In this document: in pieces, positions 1-5,400 of the stretch
Layout of the letters: each line of letters begins with the position of its first letter
Position numbering within the stretch: position 1 is the first letter of the stretch
Source: JBBDIM01 sp040880405
GTDB taxonomy: Bacteria > Planctomycetota > Planctomycetia > Pirellulales > Pirellulaceae
Direction of reading: 5' to 3'
DNA: 5,400 nt
NCBI GenBank assembly: GCA_040880405.1
Contig: JBBDIM010000078.1
Span: 1 to 5,400, forward strand
Position numbers and translations under genes: made by a program
The notes under the pieces: generated by a model
Database searches by the model: none
Told to the model about the DNA's origin: nothing
Seen by the model: the letters and a program-made list of their open reading frames with translations, nothing else

Positions 1-37
1 GTGAATTAACTCCTTGTGAAAGGGACGGTTAGCGTCG

Positions 38-805
38 ATGTTGGCTCATCGTGTGATCCCCTGTTTGGATGTCGACCATGGCCGTGTGGTCAAGGGGACC
101 AACTTCCTGCAACTCCGCGACGCCGGAGACCCGGTGGAGGTCGCCGCACGGTACGAGCGGGAGGGGGCCGACGAGCTGGTGTTTCTCGATATCTGCGCCA
201 GTCACGAAGACCGCGATATTATGCTCGATGTCGTCCGCCGGACCGCCGAACAGGTCTTCATGCCACTCACGGTGGGGGGTGGCATTCGCACCTTGGAGGA
301 TATCCGGGCTTTGCTGAACGCCGGATGCGATAAGGTTTCGATCAATTCCACCGCCTGTAAAAATCCGGAGTTTGTACAAGAAGCGGCCCAACGGTTCGGT
401 AGTCAGTGTATTGTGGTAAATATCGATCCGAAGCGGATCGAGCGCGACGGTCGCGAAGTGTGGGAGGTCCACATCAACGGCGGACGCACGCCGACCGGCC
501 TGGAAGCGGTGGCCTGGGCCAAGCGGGTCGAAGAGCTCGGGGCCGGCGAGATTGTGTTGACCAGCATGGACTGCGATGGCACCAAGGATGGTTACGACCT
601 GGAAATCACCTCGGCGGTCAGCGCGGCGGTAGGGATTCCGGTGGTTGCCAGTGGCGGGGCGGGCAAGCCGGAACATTTAGCGGACGCCGTGCTGCTGGGC
701 AAGGCGGACGCGGCCTTGGCGGCCAGCATTTTTCACTTCGGTGAATACACGATTCAGGAAACCAAGCAGATCATGGCGGCGCGGGGAGTTCCCGTGCGCT
801 TATGA
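38..805 (+). CDS. hisF: Imidazole glycerol phosphate synthase, cyclase subunit HisF
   Basis: HisF is the cyclase half of the HisF-HisH enzyme of histidine biosynthesis. It uses ammonia delivered by the glutaminase HisH to turn PRFAR into imidazole glycerol phosphate and AICAR in the cytoplasm. The 255-residue product has the normal family length and a full (beta/alpha)8 barrel. It starts MLAHRVIPCLDVD, with the catalytic Asp at 11 and the conserved Lys at 19. The second catalytic Asp is at 130 (VVNIDPKR). The phosphate-binding loops VGGGIRT (79-85) and ASGGAGKPEH (204-213) and the LTSMDCDGTKDGYD strand (174-187) are all present. The ATG at 38 gives the canonical N-terminus. A purine-rich AAAGGGA at 19-25 is a weak, rather distant ribosome binding site. 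All three forward frames have stops before the start, so no upstream gene runs into it. hisH is not in the window. The next gene, unrelated to histidine synthesis, starts 64 bases later on the same strand. The identification is essentially certain. Confidence 0.98.
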   Translation: MLAHRVIPCLDVDHGRVVKGTNFLQLRDAGDPVEVAARYEREGADELVFLDICASHEDRDIMLDVVRRTAEQVFMPLTVGGGIRTLEDIRALLNAGCDKVSINSTACKNPEFVQEAAQRFGSQCIVVNIDPKRIERDGREVWEVHINGGRTPTGLEAVAWAKRVEELGAGEIVLTSMDCDGTKDGYDLEITSAVSAAVGIPVVASGGAGKPEHLADAVLLGKADAALAASIFHFGEYTIQETKQIMAARGVPVRL

Positions 806-856
806 AACAATCCCTAGTCACGACGCAGCGGTTCGGGTTCGACGCGTGGCTTAGGC

Positions 857-867
857 GGAGGAGAAGG
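857..867 (+). promoter_or_regulatory. Strong ribosome binding site of the PilT-like gene
   Basis: GGAGGAGAAGG is a near-perfect Shine-Dalgarno sequence. Its AGGAG core ends six bases before the ATG at 870, which fixes that start over the in-frame ATG at 888. It is by far the best ribosome binding site in the window, which suggests that this gene, and the one overlapping it downstream, are translated more strongly than the neighbours. Confidence 0.8.
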
Positions 868-869
868 TC

Positions 870-2015
870 ATGGCACTAATTGACGAGATGGCCAAAAAGT
901 ACACCAAAGAAAAGGTGGAACTTGAGGTCGATAAGATATTCAAGGCGTGTGTCAAGCTGGAAGGTTCCGACCTTCACATGAAAGTGGGACGTCCGCCGAT
1001 CGTCCGCATCAACGGTACGCTACGGGAACTGAACCGCGGCCCGGTGGAAGCGGAAGAGATGGTTCGCATGTTGCTTCCGATGCTGGACGAACGGAACCAG
1101 AAGATTCTTCAGGAAAACGGCGGGGCGGACTTTGCCCATACCATCGATGTCGATGGCGTCCGGTGGCGATTTCGTGTGAACATGCTCACGCAGTTGGGCA
1201 ACCTGGGGCTGGTCGCGCGGCGGATCAATAATTGGATTCCGGACTTCGAAGGGTTGCACCTGCCGCCGGTGATTGAAGGGCTGTGCAAGTTCGATCAAGG
1301 GATGGTGCTGCTGGCCGGGGTGACCGGTTCCGGAAAAAGTACCACGATCGCTTCGATGCTCAACTGGATCAACCGCCACTATTCCAAGCACATTCTGACG
1401 CTGGAAGACCCGATCGAGTTTATCTATAAGGAGCAGCAGTGTCTGATCAACCAACGCGAGATCGGGCAGGATGTGAAGGACTTCAATATCGCCATGGCCC
1501 ATGCCGTGCGTGAAGACCCGGACATCATCCTGATTGGTGAGATGCGGGATCAGGAGACCTTCATGACGGCCATCCACGCCGCGGAAACGGGGCACTTGGT
1601 GTTCGGCACGATCCACGCGTCGAGCTCCTCCAGCACGATCGGTCGTATTCTCGACTTGTTCCCCGAGGAAATGCATGGCTCGATCCGCAGCGCCATGGCA
1701 TTTAATATGAAGGGAATCGTCTCGCAGAAGCTGCTCAAGTCGATCCGCCCTGATGTGGGCCGAGTGCCGACGGTCGAGGTGATGACGATGACACCGATGA
1801 TTCAGAAGCTGATTTTGGAAGGGAGCGACAGCAAACTTCCGGACGCGATCCGGATCGGTAAAGACGACGGGATGCAGGATTTCACCATGAGTTTGAAGCA
1901 TTTGATCGACGAAGAGCTCATCGATCGAGAGACCGCGTTCGCGGTGGCGCCCAATGTCGAGGCGCTCAAAATGTCGCTCAAAGGCATCAGTGTGGCTCAA
2001 TCCGGGATGGTTTAA
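870..2015 (+). CDS. PilT-like type IV pilus/type II secretion family ATPase
   Basis: This 381-residue protein belongs to the hexameric secretion/pilus ATPases and is closest to PilT, the pilus retraction motor. The N-terminal domain (about 20-120) carries the PilT signature GSDLHMKVGRPPIVRINGTL (32-51) and RFRVN (100-104). The C-terminal ATPase domain has Walker A GVTGSGKST (150-158), Asp box TLEDPIE (177-183), Walker B with the catalytic Glu in DPDIILIGEMRD (216-227, E224) and the His box HLVFGTIHASS (242-252). The four-cysteine zinc module of GspE/PilB is absent, as in PilT. No membrane segment is seen, so it should be a cytoplasmic ATPase. It is longer than typical PilT (about 345 residues), with roughly 20 extra residues at each end. 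The C-terminal AIRNLIRE motif of PilT, known to matter for retraction in vivo, reads MIQKLILE (310-317) here. Its stop overlaps the next start by one base, which suggests joint production with the GspE-like protein. I leave the symbol empty because a true pilus role is unproven: no pilin or PilC gene is in view. Confidence 0.9.
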   Translation: MALIDEMAKKYTKEKVELEVDKIFKACVKLEGSDLHMKVGRPPIVRINGTLRELNRGPVEAEEMVRMLLPMLDERNQKILQENGGADFAHTIDVDGVRWRFRVNMLTQLGNLGLVARRINNWIPDFEGLHLPPVIEGLCKFDQGMVLLAGVTGSGKSTTIASMLNWINRHYSKHILTLEDPIEFIYKEQQCLINQREIGQDVKDFNIAMAHAVREDPDIILIGEMRDQETFMTAIHAAETGHLVFGTIHASSSSSTIGRILDLFPEEMHGSIRSAMAFNMKGIVSQKLLKSIRPDVGRVPTVEVMTMTPMIQKLILEGSDSKLPDAIRIGKDDGMQDFTMSLKHLIDEELIDRETAFAVAPNVEALKMSLKGISVAQSGMV

Positions 2016-2017
2016 TG
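2013..2017 (+). promoter_or_regulatory. TAATG stop-start overlap
   Basis: The TAA of the PilT-like gene and the ATG of the GspE-like gene share one base. Only a weak GGGATGG (2004-2010) precedes this start. Termination-reinitiation coupling is therefore the likely way the second gene is translated, which would tie the amounts of the two ATPase-family proteins together. Coupling is inferred from the geometry. Confidence 0.7.
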
Positions 2018-3784
2018 CGAAACGTTGGTTGGATATTTCTCTGCCTGATGGTCTTCACCGCGGTCGCCGGGCCAGAGCTCGGTGGTGTGGCGGTGGCTCA
2101 GGCGCAGGAAGCGGAAGCAGGGTTTGTTGACAGCGACGAGTACGGGTTCATTAATCCATTCAAATGGGCCGCCTTGGTCGCCGTGGTGCTGCTGTGGGTG
2201 TGGACCACCGATTGGGTCGGTCGTGATGTCATCGCACTCAAGCTGCCGGCCGCGCAGTGGGTTGGCGTCAACATGCTGATCTTTGGCCTGTTGTACTGGT
2301 GGTTTGTCGCGCCGATCCCCATGTTTTTGGGGTATCCGCTGCTGATCATCGTCTGGCTCGCGCCGCTATTTATCTACATCCAGAAGCGGAACGATGTGGT
2401 AGAGCTGCACGAACGCGTGATGACCAAAGATCACCTGCGATACTTCTTCGCCGGTCTTTCCGGCGGCAAGATGCGTGCCGAGCGACTTCAACCATGGCAG
2501 GAAGGTCCCGATATCGAGCTCAAAGCGGCCGGTGGAGACGAATCGACCAACAACGAAAACCTGTACAAGGCGCGGAAGGCCCCGGAAGCGTATGTCGCGG
2601 TAAAGGAGTTGGTGGTCGAGGCGTTTACTCGTCGTAGCTCGCGCGTGATGCTGGATTTCACCAAGGACGCGGTCGCCTTCCGCTACTTCATCGACGGCGT
2701 TTGGCATAACGGCCAACCTCGCGAGCGGGAACCGACCGACTTGATGTTGGTGGTGATGAAAACCTTGGCCAATCTCAAGCCAGAGGATCGCCGCAATCGC
2801 CAGGAAGGAACCTTCGGCGCGAAGTTCCCGAGTCACAAGAAACCACTCAGTTGCAACATCCTCTCGCAGGGAACTAAGACCGGCGAACGGGTCATGTTGA
2901 TCATTCAGGGACAGCCTGAAACGCTGGAAACGCTGGTCGATATCGGGATGCGGGACCAAATGATCGAAAGGTTCCGCGAGCTGATGCGATCCGACAAGGG
3001 CTTGGTCGTGATCTCCGGAAAACCGGAGGGAGGGCTATCGACCACCTTCCGCGTCTCGCTTAACTCCACTGACCGTTTGATCCGCGATTTCTCCGGCATC
3101 GAACCGGAGGGCTCAAGCGAGGCGGACGTGATGAACGTCTCCTACAAATATTACAACGTCAACACCCCAGGCCAGGCCCCTGAGGAGCTGTTGCCGGCGA
3201 TCATCCGCAATCAGCCCGACGCCATCGTGGCGCGGCAGATCGAAAATCTCGACACCCTGGAAATGTTGGTCGATCAGGCCAACAAGAAGTTGATTATCTT
3301 CACTTCGATTCATGCGCGGGAAGCGGTCGAGGCCTTGCTCCGCATCCTGGCGATGAAGATCGATCCGGAGGCCTACGCCGAGGCGGTGGTTTGCGCGTTG
3401 AATGTTCGCCTTTGTCGCCGGCTTTGCCCCCAGTGCAAAGAGGCGTTCCAGCCGAGTGCGGCCCTATTGAAAAAGCTGGGCATCCCACCGGAATCGGTCG
3501 AGGTGCTTTACAAGACCCCTACGCCCCCCGGTCCGGACGATCCGCCGCGTGAACCCTGTACTAAGTGCGACGATATCGGCTACTTCGGCCGCACCGGGAT
3601 TTTCGAGCTCGCGGAAGTCGACGATCGAATGCGCGAGGTGATGATCAAACAGCCCAAGCTGGAAACACTGCGAGCCGCCTCCAAGGCGGCCGGAAATCGA
3701 ACCTTGCAAGAGGAAGGCATCCGGTTGGTCGCGACCGGGGTCACCTCGCTGGAAGAAGTGGGCCGAGCCTTGAAAGAGGCATAA
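2015..3784 (+). CDS. Membrane-anchored GspE/PilB-family protein with degenerate ATPase site
   Basis: This 589-residue protein is a GspE/PilB-type ATPase homologue with an unusual front end and a ruined active site. Residues 1-30 look like a signal peptide (hydrophobic 6-18, possible AxA cleavage near 28-30). Membrane helices follow at about 50-65, 83-100 and 103-122, then a basic QKRN stretch, which places the rest in the cytoplasm. Residues about 190-300 match the N2 domain (RYFIDGVWH 223-231; LANLKPEDRRNRQEG 251-265). The P-loop position reads GKPEGGLSTT (335-344), with Leu341 in place of the Walker A lysine. The Asp box is IEPEG (362-366). The Walker B region, QPDAIVARQIEN (400-411), has Gln408 in place of the catalytic Glu. 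His433 of the His box remains. A zinc module is intact, with C471/C474 and C515/C518, followed by GYFGRTGIFEL (522-532). The usual N-terminal MshEN/GSPII_E domain is missing. The reading frame is open throughout and flanking motifs align, so this is probably a working pseudo-ATPase rather than a decayed gene. A scaffold or regulatory role beside the PilT-like motor is inference. Confidence 0.85.
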   Translation: MRNVGWIFLCLMVFTAVAGPELGGVAVAQAQEAEAGFVDSDEYGFINPFKWAALVAVVLLWVWTTDWVGRDVIALKLPAAQWVGVNMLIFGLLYWWFVAPIPMFLGYPLLIIVWLAPLFIYIQKRNDVVELHERVMTKDHLRYFFAGLSGGKMRAERLQPWQEGPDIELKAAGGDESTNNENLYKARKAPEAYVAVKELVVEAFTRRSSRVMLDFTKDAVAFRYFIDGVWHNGQPREREPTDLMLVVMKTLANLKPEDRRNRQEGTFGAKFPSHKKPLSCNILSQGTKTGERVMLIIQGQPETLETLVDIGMRDQMIERFRELMRSDKGLVVISGKPEGGLSTTFRVSLNSTDRLIRDFSGIEPEGSSEADVMNVSYKYYNVNTPGQAPEELLPAIIRNQPDAIVARQIENLDTLEMLVDQANKKLIIFTSIHAREAVEALLRILAMKIDPEAYAEAVVCALNVRLCRRLCPQCKEAFQPSAALLKKLGIPPESVEVLYKTPTPPGPDDPPREPCTKCDDIGYFGRTGIFELAEVDDRMREVMIKQPKLETLRAASKAAGNRTLQEEGIRLVATGVTSLEEVGRALKEA

Positions 3785-3850
3785 CCCCGGATCGAATTAG
3801 AACACTAGCCTAACCGCGACCCCTAATCATACAAGCCGCCCCTACCGCCT

Positions 3851-3856
3851 GAAGGA
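3851..3856 (+). promoter_or_regulatory. Ribosome binding site supporting a GTG start
   Basis: GAAGGA lies ten bases before the GTG at 3867 and is the only Shine-Dalgarno-like sequence near it. It supports the GTG over the internal ATG at 3906, which would remove the first half of the first membrane helix. Confidence 0.5.
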
Positions 3857-3866
3857 CTGACGCACC

Positions 3867-4424
3867 GTGCTCGACACCTACGCTTCGCTGTTGATTCCGC
3901 TGATCATGTTCGCCGTGGTGTGGGGACAATGTTTTTGGAGCAATCTGCTCAGCTCCATCAACATCACCTTGGCCAGTTTGATGGCGTTCAATTACTCTAT
4001 CCCGCTGTCGAACCTGATCAACGACCAAGCCCCGGAATGGGGCGGATTTACCGAATTCCTGTGCATTTGGGTGGTGTTCATCATTGTCTTTGTGATTCTC
4101 AGGGCGATTACCAGCGCCATTTCGAAACTGCCACCCCGCATGGGGCCGCAGTTCGATAAAGGGCTCGATGCGTTCGGCTGCGTGCTGGTCGCGTTTGTGA
4201 TGTGGAGCTGGGTAGCGTTTACGATGTACTCCGCTCCCATTGGAACGGAGGGTTTCAAGAATATGCTGGACGGCGGCAGTTCCCCGACCGCATTGGTTGC
4301 CCAGGTTTATGGCAAAACAGTCTTCGAATTACCTTCGAAACTTGGCATGGGCGGACGGCAGTTTGATTTTGTATCAGCGGCAAACGCCCGTCATGAACGC
4401 GCCCAGGCCCTGGCCGACGAGTAA
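3867..4424 (+). CDS. CvpA-like integral membrane protein
   Basis: This 185-residue protein appears to be a small inner-membrane protein. Hydrophobic segments lie at about 5-20, 27-44, 62-83 and 102-122, followed by a soluble tail of about 60 residues. The start with an LDTY-type motif before the first helix, the four-helix spacing, and a basic/amphipathic link leading to FDKGLDAFGCVLVAFVMW (96-113) resemble the CvpA (colicin V production) family, whose members act in envelope processes of poorly known mechanism. The match is by topology and local pattern, not by a diagnostic motif, so the family call is moderate. The tail (123-185) shows no recognised domain. The GTG start is chosen because it gives the complete first helix and has GAAGGA upstream. 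It follows the GspE-like gene by 82 bases in the same direction, with no clear terminator between them, so co-transcription is possible. A part in the same envelope machine is inference. Confidence 0.65.
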   Translation: MLDTYASLLIPLIMFAVVWGQCFWSNLLSSINITLASLMAFNYSIPLSNLINDQAPEWGGFTEFLCIWVVFIIVFVILRAITSAISKLPPRMGPQFDKGLDAFGCVLVAFVMWSWVAFTMYSAPIGTEGFKNMLDGGSSPTALVAQVYGKTVFELPSKLGMGGRQFDFVSAANARHERAQALADE

Positions 4425-4512
4425 CCGTGGTGGTTAAAGTAGATCGCTTGGACCGCTTGCCGCAGAATTCCCTTTTCGAGTTATTCCCGCGATTAATAGT
4501 CGTTTGCCCACC

Positions 4513-5244
4513 ATGATTGAATCGAGCTCGACCCGTTCCGACGCGGTGTTGGTCGCCGGAAACGAAGACCTGATCAACTATCGCGAACCGAGCCGCGCCG
4601 CGGTGGTCGCCCTGCTGCTGGGCGTGCTTTCGATCGTCGTGGTGTTGAGCGTGATGTTTCTGCTACTGCCAATCCTGGCCATCGTGGCCGCTTTGGTGGC
4701 GCTGCGGAATATCGGCCGGAGCGAGTACCTGACAGGTCGGGGCATGGCTTTGACTGGCTTGGGACTGGGGGCGTTTTGGCTTGCCATGGCGGTGGTGGGC
4801 TACCAAATGGAAAACCGCGCCGCGAAGTCGGCCGCCCAGGAGTTTTCCATTCCTTGGGTGGAACTGCTGATTGATGGCCGGATCATGGAGGCCCACCAGT
4901 TGATGCAGCATCCTGGGGCCCGAGTTGGTCCCGAAGGGGATCTGGCCAACCACTACGAAACATCTGAGACCGAAAAGGAAGGGTTGGAGTCATTCCAGAA
5001 TGGCCCAGTGATCCTGCGGCTTGAGCAGCTATCCGATCGGAAACTGGTACCCATCCCAACCGGACAATCGAGTGTCCAGCGGACCGAAGACGCGTGGTAC
5101 GTGAGCACGTTTTTCCACATTCGCGACATGACCAGTGGCGAAGACCTCATGAAGGTCCGCGTTGGCATGCAGCGGAACGCGGCCAAAGGGGAAGAAGGCC
5201 CCTACTACAGTTGGCGAGCCACCGGTATCGAGCTCATCGATTAA
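4513..5244 (+). CDS. DUF4190-like membrane protein with soluble C-terminal domain
   Basis: This 243-residue membrane protein has unknown function. A short polar N-terminus (1-27) leads into a long hydrophobic block, probably two helices (about 29-46 and 48-64). A link ALRNIGRSEYLTGRGMALTG (63-82) and a third helix (about 80-97) follow. The pattern of helix pair, ALRxIxRS, GRGMALTGLGLG and last helix is that of DUF4190, common in planctomycetes and actinobacteria. Residues 98-243 form a soluble domain I do not recognise. It is rich in charged residues, with no cysteines or obvious catalytic motif, and ends in paired aromatic strands (YYSWRATGIELID). Similar layouts carry a small exported domain, but its side of the membrane is not certain. 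I prefer the ATG at 4513 over the in-frame TTG at 4504, which would add only three residues. Neither has a clear Shine-Dalgarno sequence. It follows the CvpA-like gene by 88 bases. Any link with the ATPase pair rests only on gene order. Confidence 0.75.
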   Translation: MIESSSTRSDAVLVAGNEDLINYREPSRAAVVALLLGVLSIVVVLSVMFLLLPILAIVAALVALRNIGRSEYLTGRGMALTGLGLGAFWLAMAVVGYQMENRAAKSAAQEFSIPWVELLIDGRIMEAHQLMQHPGARVGPEGDLANHYETSETEKEGLESFQNGPVILRLEQLSDRKLVPIPTGQSSVQRTEDAWYVSTFFHIRDMTSGEDLMKVRVGMQRNAAKGEEGPYYSWRATGIELID

Positions 5245-5400
5245 CCCCGGGATGACGAACCCTGGGACCACCGGCGTCCCCGCCGGTTTCGGCATCTTGT
5301 GGTTCTCCCGCGCTTTTAGCAAGCGTAGATCCGCTGGACGGACGTGGTAGCTAGTGTCTGTCCGGAAATTGGTTAGGGCTTGAATCCTAGGCGATTTCGG
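5245..5400. other. Non-coding right end of the window
   Basis: No convincing gene is seen here. An open frame entering from 5162 and ending at 5350 overlaps the previous gene and gives a low-complexity, Ser/Pro/Gly-rich peptide typical of a chance frame. The stretch contains a small GC hairpin (5270-5287). Its last 50 bases, beginning near CTAGTGTCTGTCCGG (5351-5365), have no partner in the window that would explain them. Confidence 0.5.
5270..5287 (+). terminator. Possible terminator hairpin after the DUF4190-like gene
   Basis: ACCGGCG and CGCCGGT form a perfect 7-base-pair stem around a TCCC loop, 25 bases after the stop codon. Only three T residues follow (the stem's last base plus TT, then CGG), so it is a poor intrinsic terminator. 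It may instead protect the 3' end of the message or act with Rho. Its position after the last gene of the run is the main support. Confidence 0.35.

Noticed and set aside
29..676. Open frame of 215 codons on the - strand opposite hisF
   Set aside because: The + strand frame is a full HisF with all catalytic residues. The antisense product shows no recognisable domain.
1020..2000. Long open frame of 326 codons on the - strand opposite the PilT-like gene
   Set aside because: It lies wholly antisense to a gene with unmistakable ATPase motifs. Its product is rich in His, Arg and Asp with no domain, as expected from reverse-reading G+C-biased codons.
3017..3260. Frameshift or sequencing error as the cause of the missing Walker motifs
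   Set aside because: The frame stays open and flanking segments (GLVVIS before, STTF after; LDTLE after Walker B) align in the same frame. The changes are clean codon replacements at distant sites.
3785..3866. Terminator between the GspE-like and CvpA-like genes
   Set aside because: Only a four-base TTAG/CTAA pairing was found, with no T-run, which is too weak to call.
4457..4486. Possible promoter TTGCCG - 18 bases - TTATTC before the DUF4190-like gene
   Set aside because: Both boxes match the consensus poorly and the spacing is not optimal. Such matches are expected by chance, so it is not listed as a feature.
5162..5350. Open frame of 62 codons crossing the end of the DUF4190-like gene
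   Set aside because: It overlaps that gene out of frame, has no ribosome binding site and encodes a low-complexity peptide.
5371..5395. tRNA T-arm-like GGCTTGAATCC near the right edge
   Set aside because: It lacks the TTCGA core, and no acceptor, D or anticodon arm can be built from the neighbouring sequence.

Overview
The window holds five genes, all on the + strand, packed with short gaps. From left to right they are a complete hisF, a PilT-like hexameric ATPase, a membrane-anchored and apparently catalytically dead relative of GspE/PilB, a small CvpA-like membrane protein, and a three-helix membrane protein of the DUF4190 type with a soluble C-terminal domain. About 155 bases at the right end hold no convincing gene. 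The base composition is moderately G+C-rich. The gene mix (PilT/GspE-type ATPases next to a DUF4190-like protein and a CvpA-like protein, with weak or absent ribosome binding sites on some genes) suggests a planctomycete, perhaps of the Pirellula group. That assignment is inference from gene content, not from a marker gene.

Layout: hisF (38-805) encodes the cyclase subunit of imidazole glycerol phosphate synthase and looks fully functional. After 64 bases and a strong Shine-Dalgarno sequence comes a 381-residue PilT-like ATPase (870-2015) with intact Walker A, Asp box, Walker B and His box. Its stop codon overlaps by one base the start of a 589-residue protein (2015-3784). This has a signal-peptide-like start, three membrane helices and then a GspE/PilB-type fold. 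The fold keeps the N2 domain, the His-box histidine and the four-cysteine zinc module, but has lost the Walker A lysine, the Asp-box aspartate and the Walker B glutamate. After 82 bases comes the CvpA-like protein (3867-4424), and after a further 79-88 bases the DUF4190-like protein (4513-5244).

The most interesting point is the pair of adjacent, probably co-translated secretion/pilus-type ATPases, one with all active-site motifs and one membrane-bound pseudo-ATPase. No pilin, PilC or secretin gene is visible here. A plausible reading (inference) is that the pseudo-ATPase is an inner-membrane platform or regulatory subunit on which the PilT-like motor works, possibly together with the CvpA-like protein. 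This could be a non-canonical motor complex rather than a standard type IV pilus or type II secretion system.
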